A stretch of DNA of 64,000 bases. Origin: an uncultured Lachnospiraceae bacterium (GTDB lineage: Bacteria > Bacillota > Clostridia > Lachnospirales > Lachnospiraceae). Under the pieces are notes generated by a model. That model saw nothing but the letters and a program-made list of their open reading frames with translations. It searched no databases and was not told the DNA's origin. The translations under genes and the position numbers were made by a program. The stretch spans positions 48,636-112,635 of the forward strand of contig CANPYY010000004.1 in assembly GCA_947588675.1 (NCBI GenBank), read 5' to 3'. Positions within the stretch are counted from its first letter, which is position 1. The number at the start of each line of letters is the position of its first letter. Below are positions 57,033-64,000 of the stretch, piece after piece.

Positions 57033-57176
57033 CATCCGGCAGGGCATGGGCTCTCTGTTATAAGACACGTTTTCACTTGTCTCGCCACGCAACGGTGCAT
57101 AAAACAGCAGAAAACGCTGTTTAAGCACCGGCGGCCTCAAACAGTCTTATAACAGAGAGCCATGCCCGTCCGGATG
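57033..57176. repeat. Long structured inverted repeat of about 144 bp
   Basis: Outer arms CATCCGG (57033-57039)/CCGGATG (57170-57176) and inner arms 57042-57066/57144-57167, identical over 24 bases except one extra G. The loop holds a second stem: GGTGC/GCACC (57094-57098, 57125-57129) and ACAGC/GCTGT (57104-57108, 57116-57120). The fold is too large for a simple terminator. It could be a non-coding RNA, a small transposon-derived (MITE-like) unit, or a bidirectional terminator between the ATPase and GNAT genes. No gene is seen in it. Confidence 0.75.
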
Positions 57177-57231
57177 CTCCTTACTCTATAAAATATTATA
57201 ATTTATGTATTGCAGAATATGTGTTGACATT

Positions 57232-57813
57232 TTATTTATTGTATAATAGCTTATTCCTAAAATAATCCTCTTTCAATATGCCACGTTCAACAATGTCTAC
57301 CCGTTCGCCCGTCAGTAGCAGCCGATATGCTTTTCTGCGAGTCCCCTCATACTTTAAGCCACATTTTTCCATGACGCGCGACGAGCCGATGTTTTCCGCT
57401 GCATGGCTGCCGCTTATGCGATAGAATCCGACTTCCTCAAAGCAGTAACGTAAAACCTCTGTGAGAGCTTCGGTCATAATTCCTTCGCCCCACCATGCTT
57501 TTCCCATGCAGTAACCGAGCCCACCCGTCTCCTGATACTCGTCAACGTTTCCCGCCTCAATATCGCCGATGAGAATGTTCCCGTTCTTCAATACAATAGC
57601 CCAATGGTAACAGTCCGGACGTTTGCATTCCTCCTCGCGCGCTTTCAAAAGGGCACGGGTGAGTGAAATATCGCCGTGTGGCATCCATGTCAGATATTTG
57701 GTCACATCCGGGTCGTTCATCCAGTTGGCGAAGGCTTCCTCAGCGTCACTTTCCCGCCACGGGCGCAAAATAAGACGCTCTGTTTGCAGTTCCTTTGTAC
57801 CTTTATGTTCCAT
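57232..57813 (-). CDS. GNAT-family N-acetyltransferase (RimJ/RimL-like)
   Basis: 193 residues: ELQTERLILRPWRESDAEEA at the start, the acetyl-CoA loop in GYCMGKAWWGEGIMTEAL, and AENIGSSRVMEKCGLKYEG near the end, as in ribosomal-protein or small-molecule acetyltransferases. The ribosome site AAGGGGG is 7 bases upstream. The DNA is richer in G and C, particularly at third positions, than its neighbours, which suggests acquisition. Substrate unknown. Confidence 0.9.
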   Translation of the reverse strand: MEHKGTKELQTERLILRPWRESDAEEAFANWMNDPDVTKYLTWMPHGDISLTRALLKAREEECKRPDCYHWAIVLKNGNILIGDIEAGNVDEYQETGGLGYCMGKAWWGEGIMTEALTEVLRYCFEEVGFYRISGSHAAENIGSSRVMEKCGLKYEGTRRKAYRLLLTGERVDIVERGILKEDYFRNKLLYNK

Positions 57814-57934
57814 TTTCAGTCCCCCTTATATCAGTTCCTTTTTTAGATGCAGCTGTCTGTTTTAAGTCATCGACCACCATGTGCCCATTCGGCGAATATC
57901 CCGCCCAATAGTGTCGGCAATGTTGCCATTTCAT
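57803..57934 (-). CDS. Possible 43-residue ORF overlapping the acetyltransferase start
   Basis: Small frame (MKWQHCRHYWAGYSPNGH, then VVDDLKQTAASKKGTDIRG). Its stop overlaps the start of the GNAT gene by 11 bp, so it could couple translation. It lacks a clear ribosome site and an in-frame stop lies just upstream. It may be the tail of a gene carried in with the acetyltransferase. No family recognised. Confidence 0.3.
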   Translation of the reverse strand: MKWQHCRHYWAGYSPNGHMVVDDLKQTAASKKGTDIRGTENGT

Positions 57935-57949
57935 TATCTTTTTCTTGCA

Positions 57950-60094
57950 CTACATAATCATACTAAGCTGAATCCTTCCTCTTGCAATATCCACAGACAA
58001 TACTTTTACGTCTACTACGTCGCCTATACTTACCACTTCAAGAGGGTGCTTTACAAATTTCTTATCTGTAAGCTGTGATATATGTACAAGTCCGTCCTGA
58101 TGTACGCCAATATCTACAAATGCCCCAAAGTCGATAACATTACGCACCGTTCCTTTAAGAATCATTCCTTCTTTCAGGTCTGATATTTCAAGCACGTCCG
58201 TACGGAGTACCGGTTTCGGCATCTCTTTTCTCGGATCACGTCCGGGTTTTTCAAGTTCTGTTATTATATCAATGAGCGTAGCTTCTCCTATTTTAAGTTC
58301 ATCTGCCAGCTTCTTTGTATTGTTTTTACCGATAAGTTTTCTGATTCCTGTAATTCCGTATCTTACATCGTTTATATCAAATCCAAGTTTTTTAATGAGT
58401 TCTTCCGCCGCATCATACGCTTCAGGATGCACGCTTGTTGCGTCAAGAGGATTAATGCCGTCATTTATTCTCAAAAATCCTGCACACTGCTCATAAGCTT
58501 TAGTTCCAAGCTTATTTACTTTAAGTATCTGCTTTCTATCTGTGAATTTACCATTCTGTTCCCTGTATGCAACAATATTTTTAGCAACATTTCCTGTTAT
58601 TCCTGATACATACTCAAGAAGCGGAGCAGAAGCAGTATTAATATCCACGCCTACTTTATTTACACAGTCCTCCACTACTCCCAAAAGAGCCTCTCCAAGT
58701 TTTTTCTGGTTCATATCATGCTGATACTGCCCTACCCCTATGGACTTTGGCTCAATTTTTACAAGTTCCGCCAAAGGGTCCTGTATACGTCTTGCAATAG
58801 ATACAGCGCTTCTTGCCCCTACATCGAGATTCGGAAATTCCTCGCACGCAAGCTGACTTGCTGAATAAACGGACGCTCCTGCCTCATTTACTATTACATA
58901 TTCAACCCCCGGACATTCTTTAAGGATATCCGCCACTATTTTTTCGGATTCTCTCGATGCCGTTCCGTTACCAATGGATATCAATGTAATTCCATACTTT
59001 TTTATAAGAGCTTTTACTGTCTTTTTAGATTCTTCCACTTTATTCTGCGGCATTGTAGGATATATCACACGTGTATCAAGCACTTTCCCGGTACTGTCTG
59101 TCACCGCAAGCTTACAACCCGTTCTGAACGCAGGGTCCCAGCCCAGCACCACTTTATCCTGTACCGGAGGCTGCATGAGAAGCTGTGCAAGATTTTTCCC
59201 AAATACACCAATGGCATTATCTTCCGCCATATCCGTAAGTTCATTTCTTATTTCCCTTTCTATTGAAGGCAAAATAAGACGTTCATAACTATCGTTTACC
59301 GCCTCTTTTAATATAGGCGTTGTATATGGGTTGTCTTTTAATATAACCTTTTTTTCCAGATATCTTATAATCCTTTCAGACGGAGCATTTATTTTTACAT
59401 TAAGATATTTCTCTTTCTCTCCCCTGTTAATAGCAAGAATCCTGTATCCGGCAATCTTTTTAACAGGTTCGGAAAATTCGTAATAATTTTCATATACGCT
59501 TTTTACCGAAGCATCCTTAGCGGCCGATACCAATATTCCTTCATCACGCGTCATATTTCTTATGTCCAGTCTGTAATCAGCATTGTCCGATATACCCTCG
59601 GCTATAATATCACATGCTCCGCACACGGCTTCCTCTGCTGACTTTACGCCCTTTTCATCAGATATATAATTACATGCCGTCGAATATATATCTTCTTCCG
59701 TCAACTGAAGTCTTATTATATCTGCAAGAGGCTCAAGGCCTTTTTCTTTTGCAATTCCTGCCCTTGTACGCCTTTTTGGCCGAAACGGCCTGTATAAATC
59801 ATCAACGACTGCCTGTGTATCTGCTGCCAGAATACGGTTACGCAGTTCGTCTGTCAGCACTCCCTGTTCTTCAATAAGCGCAATTACCTGTTCTTTCTTC
59901 TCTTTAAGATTACGCAGATATGTAAGCCTGTTATTAAGATTACGCAATACGGTATCATCTAACGAACCATGTTTTTCTTTTCTGTATCTGGCTATAAAGG
60001 GAATGGTATTTCCGTCGTCTATCAAATCCGCAACAGCTTTTACCTGCCAGGTTTCAATATTCAGCTCCTGCGCTATCTTGTTTAATATATCCAT
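57950..60094 (-). CDS. tex: Tex-family RNA-binding transcription accessory protein
   Basis: 714 residues: helical N-terminal region, YqgF-type RNase H-like domain (VLGWDPAFRTGCKLAVTDSTG, TLISIGNGTASRESE), helix-hairpin-helix repeats (NTASAPLLEYVSGITGNVAK), and a C-terminal S1 domain (DLKEGMILKGTVRNVIDFGA, GLVHISQLTDK). Tex binds nucleic acid and influences transcription and ribosome function. It is complete and transcribed alone. Confidence 0.95.
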   Translation of the reverse strand: MDILNKIAQELNIETWQVKAVADLIDDGNTIPFIARYRKEKHGSLDDTVLRNLNNRLTYLRNLKEKKEQVIALIEEQGVLTDELRNRILAADTQAVVDDLYRPFRPKRRTRAGIAKEKGLEPLADIIRLQLTEEDIYSTACNYISDEKGVKSAEEAVCGACDIIAEGISDNADYRLDIRNMTRDEGILVSAAKDASVKSVYENYYEFSEPVKKIAGYRILAINRGEKEKYLNVKINAPSERIIRYLEKKVILKDNPYTTPILKEAVNDSYERLILPSIEREIRNELTDMAEDNAIGVFGKNLAQLLMQPPVQDKVVLGWDPAFRTGCKLAVTDSTGKVLDTRVIYPTMPQNKVEESKKTVKALIKKYGITLISIGNGTASRESEKIVADILKECPGVEYVIVNEAGASVYSASQLACEEFPNLDVGARSAVSIARRIQDPLAELVKIEPKSIGVGQYQHDMNQKKLGEALLGVVEDCVNKVGVDINTASAPLLEYVSGITGNVAKNIVAYREQNGKFTDRKQILKVNKLGTKAYEQCAGFLRINDGINPLDATSVHPEAYDAAEELIKKLGFDINDVRYGITGIRKLIGKNNTKKLADELKIGEATLIDIITELEKPGRDPRKEMPKPVLRTDVLEISDLKEGMILKGTVRNVIDFGAFVDIGVHQDGLVHISQLTDKKFVKHPLEVVSIGDVVDVKVLSVDIARGRIQLSMIM

Positions 60095-60239
60095 TATCTA
60101 CTGCTCCTGTTAATAATTTTGCTATTTTTTATATGCCTCGCAATCACATTACATGAAAGTATAAATATTGTCAATGCACAACATCCAAAATCATGTTATA
60201 CTGTTTAAAAATACAAAATAAAAAGATATGGAGAAAGAT

Positions 60240-62399
60240 ATGGAAAAAAATTATAATGAACTTATTTCACAGATGACAATAGAAGAAAAAGTAAATCTTT
60301 TACATGGAACGGCGCTTTTCCATAATGGAGGTATTCCGCGGCTTAGCGTACCTCCGCTTATTATGTCAGACGGGCCTTTAGGCGTGCGCTTTGATTTTGA
60401 AGACAACATGTGGCAGCGTAAAAATGAAGACATATGCCCCTGTTCATGGCTTATATCAGGTACGGCTCTTGCTTCTACATGGAATACCGGACTTGCATAT
60501 GAGATAGGAAATATACTCGGCATGGAAGCACGCGGACGCGGAAAAGATATTATACTTGCGCCGGGCATTAATATACACCGTACACCGCTGTGCGGACGTA
60601 ACTTTGAATACATGAGCGAAGACCCTTATCTGACCGGCATGATGGCTGTAAAAGAAATACAGGGTATACAAAAAAATGATGTTGCCGCCTGCGTAAAACA
60701 TTTTGCGCTTAACAATCAGGAAACCGACCGCATGGAGGTAGACGTACGCGTAGACGAGCGGGCATTATATGAAATATACCTTCCCGCATTTGAAGCCGCT
60801 TTAACCGCCGGCAATTCATATTCGGTAATGTGCTCCTACAATCGTTTCCGCGGCGATTACGCAAGTGAAAGCAAATATCTCCTTACCGACGTTCTGCGCA
60901 AAAAATGGAACTATGACGGCGTCGTAATATCCGACTGGAGCGCCGTACACAGTACCGAAGAAAGCTTTAATGCAGGCGTGGATATTGAAATGGGCGTAAG
61001 CTGTGATTTTGATAACTACTTTTTTGCAGCGCCGCTTTTAAAAGCAATAAAAGAAAATAAAATATCCGGTGAAGTTCTTGACTCCAAAGTTCTCCGCATT
61101 CTGAAACTTCTTGATAAAATAAAGAAAACCGGCGGAGAAGACAGAAAAACCGGCTCATATAATTTACTTTCATCACACAAAACCCTGCTTGACGCTGCAA
61201 GGGAATCTGTTGTTCTTTTGAAGAACGACAATAATTTCCTGCCTCTTGACGCCTCAAAACTCAAAAATATCGCAATAATAGGCGACGGCGCGGCACGTAA
61301 GCTTGCACCCGGCGGAGGAAGTTCTGAAATAGACGCGTTGTTTGAAATAACGCCGCTTCTCGGAATATCAATGCTTGCAGGAGATTCATGTAAAATACAT
61401 TATGCAAAAGGATATTATGTAGATAACGAAGAAAATACTGAAGGCGACGTAAATTGGCAGGCTGACAGTCTTGATGCAAAAGAAAACATAACAAACCATT
61501 CCTGTGAAAGCGATACCGTCCGCAAAAGACAGGAGCTTTTAAACGAGGCTGTATCCCTTGCAAAAACATGTGACGTTGTAATATATGTAGGAGGATTAAA
61601 CCGTTCGCACGATACTGAAGGGTTTGACCGCACATCTTATGACCTTCCTTACAATCAAAGCCATGTTATATCTGAAATAATAAGCGCAAATCCAAACACA
61701 GTAGTATGTATAAATGCAGGGTCTGCAATAAATATGTTGGAATTTGCACACAAAGCGCCTTCAATATGTTACAGTTCAATGAATGGAATGATGGGCGGAC
61801 TTGCACTTGCTGAAATATTGTTTGGTCACACTAATCCATCGGGCAGGCTTCCTGTATCTTTCCCAAAAAGTTTTGAAGACTGTCCTGCAAAAAATATGGA
61901 TGGCAGATACAGCGAAGGCATCTATGTCGGCTACCGATATTATGAAACGCGAAAAGTAAAACCTCTGTTCTGTTTCGGACACGGTCTTTCATATACTACA
62001 TTTGAATATTCTGACATAAAGGCGGAATATATCGGTACAGACGCAAACGATACTCCAGATAACACTTCTTTATATAAGGTTACGTGCACCGTTAAAAACA
62101 CAGGCAAACTTGAAGGTAAAGAAACCGTACAGCTTTATATCACACCTCTTAATAACACGCCTGAAAGACCTGTTTTGGAACTTAAAGGATTTACAAAAAT
62201 AAATCTCCTGCCGGGTGAAGAAAAAAATATAACATTTACGCTGAAAATACCGGCATTTGCATATTACAGCCCCAAGGATTCCTGCTACCGTGCCGACGCA
62301 GGCATTTACAGAATTAATATAGGTCATTCCTGTGAAGACATAAGGTTAAAAACTGACGCAGACCTTACAAAAGATTACTTCTCGCTGCGTTCACAGTAA
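60240..62399 (+). CDS. Glycoside hydrolase family 3 (beta-glucosidase/xylosidase type)
   Basis: 719 residues from the ATG at 60240, which has GGAG at 6-base spacing; an ATG 12 bases earlier overlaps that site. There is no signal peptide, so it is cytoplasmic. The TIM-barrel domain has MSDGPLGVRFD, KHFALNNQETDR and the nucleophile Asp in VVISDWSAVHS. The alpha/beta domain has NAGSAINMLEFA and ILFGHTNPSGRLPVSFP, and a C-terminal FnIII-like domain ends the protein. It likely hydrolyses imported oligosaccharides. An insertion rich in acidic residues lies near residues 395-430. Confidence 0.93.
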   Translation: MEKNYNELISQMTIEEKVNLLHGTALFHNGGIPRLSVPPLIMSDGPLGVRFDFEDNMWQRKNEDICPCSWLISGTALASTWNTGLAYEIGNILGMEARGRGKDIILAPGINIHRTPLCGRNFEYMSEDPYLTGMMAVKEIQGIQKNDVAACVKHFALNNQETDRMEVDVRVDERALYEIYLPAFEAALTAGNSYSVMCSYNRFRGDYASESKYLLTDVLRKKWNYDGVVISDWSAVHSTEESFNAGVDIEMGVSCDFDNYFFAAPLLKAIKENKISGEVLDSKVLRILKLLDKIKKTGGEDRKTGSYNLLSSHKTLLDAARESVVLLKNDNNFLPLDASKLKNIAIIGDGAARKLAPGGGSSEIDALFEITPLLGISMLAGDSCKIHYAKGYYVDNEENTEGDVNWQADSLDAKENITNHSCESDTVRKRQELLNEAVSLAKTCDVVIYVGGLNRSHDTEGFDRTSYDLPYNQSHVISEIISANPNTVVCINAGSAINMLEFAHKAPSICYSSMNGMMGGLALAEILFGHTNPSGRLPVSFPKSFEDCPAKNMDGRYSEGIYVGYRYYETRKVKPLFCFGHGLSYTTFEYSDIKAEYIGTDANDTPDNTSLYKVTCTVKNTGKLEGKETVQLYITPLNNTPERPVLELKGFTKINLLPGEEKNITFTLKIPAFAYYSPKDSCYRADAGIYRINIGHSCEDIRLKTDADLTKDYFSLRSQ

Positions 62400-62488
62400 A
62401 CCTTTATTATAGTTGACTTTTGAGCATTTCAGTGATAGCATATCTTTGAAAATGCCGGACGTTAATGTCTGCGGAAGGAGGAACTGCC

Positions 62489-63592
62489 GTGTCTTTAAAC
62501 ATCGGTTTTGTTGGTCTTGGATTAATAGGCGGAGCTATTGCAAAGGCAATAAGAAAATCTCATAAGGATTATGTTATTTACGCATATAACAGATATTTTC
62601 CAAAAGAAAATCCTATGATAAATGAAGCGATAAATGACGGCGTTGTTAATTATGCTGCAGACAACCTTGCCGGTTTAAACTGCTGCGATATTATATTTTT
62701 ATGCGCACCCGTCCTGTATAATATCCCTTACCTTGAAAGGCTTAAAGATGTAATAAAGAAAGATTGTATCATAACCGATGTTGGAAGCGTAAAAGGCAAT
62801 ATACACAGGGAAGCAGAACGTCTTGGTTTATCAGCTAATTTTATAGGCGGACATCCTATGACCGGTTCCGAACGTATGGGATATACAAACTCCTCGGCAC
62901 AGCTTATGGAAAACGCATATTACCTTTTGACGCCATCAGCCGATACGCCTAAACGTGTCATAGACACAATGTACCATCTTGTTCAGGATATGGGTTCAAT
63001 TCCTTTTATATTGGAAAACGACCTGCACGATGATATTACGGCTGCAATCAGCCATATTCCTCACATAATCGCAGCTTCTCTTGTAAATATGGTTCGCGAA
63101 AACGACAATGATGAAGAATACATGAAAACCTTTGCCGCAGGCGGATTTAAAGACATTACCCGTATTGCATCATCCTCGCCCGAAATGTGGCAGAACATAT
63201 GCCTGTGCAATACAAGCAGCATCCGTAAATTTCTTGATATATACAGGGATTCCCTGAATCGTGTGGAAGAAGCTCTTATTTCAAAGGACAAAGAGTTTTT
63301 ATATAATATATTTGAAACTGCAAGAAATTACCGTAACAGCATACCAAATTCCACGTCAGGCACCCTTCCAAAGGTATATGACATATATGTTGACATACCT
63401 GATGTACCTGGTATTATCGCTATTATTGCCACTATATTGTCAAGTAATTCCGTCAGCATTAAAAATATAGGCATCGTCCACAACAGAGAATACGAAGACG
63501 GCGTACTGAGAATCGAGTTTTATGATGAAGATTCAATGAACGCCGCACGTGAGGCCCTTGACAAATATCCTTATCCCGTATACGACAGGTAA
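62489..63592 (+). CDS. tyrA: Prephenate dehydrogenase with ACT domain
   Basis: 367 residues from a GTG at 62489, chosen for GGAGG at 7-base spacing and because the Rossmann motif IGFVGLGLIGGAIAKA then begins at residue 4. Prephenate dehydrogenase signatures are IITDVGSVKGNI, GGHPMTGSERMGY and ISHIPHIIAASLV. An ACT domain occupies the last 75 residues (DIPDVPGIIAIIATILSSNS), so feedback by tyrosine or phenylalanine is likely. It catalyses the NAD-dependent step to hydroxyphenylpyruvate in tyrosine synthesis. Stands alone here. Confidence 0.93.
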   Translation: MSLNIGFVGLGLIGGAIAKAIRKSHKDYVIYAYNRYFPKENPMINEAINDGVVNYAADNLAGLNCCDIIFLCAPVLYNIPYLERLKDVIKKDCIITDVGSVKGNIHREAERLGLSANFIGGHPMTGSERMGYTNSSAQLMENAYYLLTPSADTPKRVIDTMYHLVQDMGSIPFILENDLHDDITAAISHIPHIIAASLVNMVRENDNDEEYMKTFAAGGFKDITRIASSSPEMWQNICLCNTSSIRKFLDIYRDSLNRVEEALISKDKEFLYNIFETARNYRNSIPNSTSGTLPKVYDIYVDIPDVPGIIAIIATILSSNSVSIKNIGIVHNREYEDGVLRIEFYDEDSMNAAREALDKYPYPVYDR

Positions 63593-63736
63593 AAGATATA
63601 CAAAATAGATTTTCATATTATATATTCGTATAACAAAAGATTCCCCTGCTTATAAATACAAGATTCCGACCGATATGGTCAGTTACACTACCAAGAATAA
63701 AACTGATAAACTTCGATATACAGATTCATCAGAAAA

Positions 63737-64000
63737 CTAATCTTCAAGTCCCTTTTCAAAATCATCAATAGTTTTTGCCTTTGCTGCAAGCCTCAACATC
63801 CGGCTTAATCTGTCTGCATCACTCTCAGCTTCAAGCCGGTTCTTAATAACCTCAGGCACAGTGCCAAGCTCTGATAAAATGGCAAAGATATCACTCTGCT
63901 GGCGCAAAACCCCCTGCGAATAACCAACAGATATTCCTTCGGTATATCTGTCCTTCAACATCTCCTCAAGCAGCATAAACTGCGCCTCCTTTTCACGGCT
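63737..64000 (-). CDS. C-terminal end of an Rpn-family PD-(D/E)XK nuclease/transposase-like protein, partial
   Basis: The frame is open to the right edge, so the start is outside the window. The visible about 87 residues (MLLEEMLKDRYTEGISVGYS, LAAKAKTIDDFEKGLED) resemble the charged, Gly-rich tail of Rpn/PDDEXK family proteins common in gut Clostridia. The nuclease core cannot be seen, so identity rests on the tail alone. The gap before it (63593-63736) shows no gene or clear signal. Confidence 0.55.
   Translation of the reverse strand, partial: SREKEAQFMLLEEMLKDRYTEGISVGYSQGVLRQQSDIFAILSELGTVPEVIKNRLEAESDADRLSRMLRLAAKAKTIDDFEKGLED

Overview
The window looks like the chromosome of a spore-forming, fibre-degrading gut Firmicute, most likely a Lachnospiraceae (Clostridia). 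The DNA is AT-rich and has a CIRCE-controlled hrcA-grpE-dnaK operon, cotJ spore-coat genes, a reverse rubrerythrin, BspA-type and Big2-like secreted proteins, a YesM/YesN two-component system and GH43/GH3 enzymes. This placement is inferred from gene content; no rRNA or tRNA gene was recognised.

Layout. 1-5412: hrcA-grpE-dnaK (dnaK runs off the left edge) and a fused secDF. 5610-7067: membrane-anchored polysaccharide deacetylase. 7083-11516: sulfur operon metY-iscR-iscS-iscU-mnmA. 11727-17262: blaI-blaR1-small secreted peptide, preceded by an ABC export or sensing cassette (two FtsX-like permeases, ATPase, lipoprotein). 17526-19554: rubrerythrin relic, AAA ATPase and reverse rubrerythrin with a PerR-like operator. 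19668-21614: secreted SGNH esterase. 21763-30911: the cotJABC operon, with cotJC split by an 8.08-kb element. 30992-45780: a carbohydrate locus for arabinose- or xylose-containing polymers (two GH43 enzymes, a CBM protein, a sugar ABC transporter with two binding proteins, YesN/YesM), then a divergent AraC regulator. 46731-60094: AEC transporter, clpB, leuS, an L,D-transpeptidase, a Ca2+-type P-ATPase, a structured inverted repeat, a GNAT acetyltransferase and tex. 60240-64000: GH3 glucosidase, prephenate dehydrogenase and the end of an Rpn/PD-(D/E)XK family gene.

The main discovery is the cotJC interruption. The first 62 codons of cotJC (from 22221) end at a core TAGGT-n-CAGAAG. The same core recurs at 30484-30495, where the rest of cotJC resumes in the same reading frame. 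Removing exactly 8,082 bp between the cores restores a 202-residue CotJC. The element begins with a serine recombinase 22 bp inside its left edge. A small upstream gene overlaps the recombinase gene, and the pair is preceded by a good match to a sporulation sigma-E promoter. The two inner arms of the element, when joined, form a 16-of-20 dyad centred on a GG dinucleotide, as expected of a serine-integrase attP. By analogy with skin in sigK and SP-beta in spsM of Bacillus, this is probably an element that leaves the mother-cell chromosome during sporulation to rebuild cotJC.

The cargo is a 1,417-residue secreted transglutaminase-like repeat protein behind a c-di-GMP-I riboswitch, and an AbiE-type toxin-antitoxin pair. 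The surface protein shares a C-terminal module with two other secreted proteins in the window, which suggests a common surface-attachment or sorting role.
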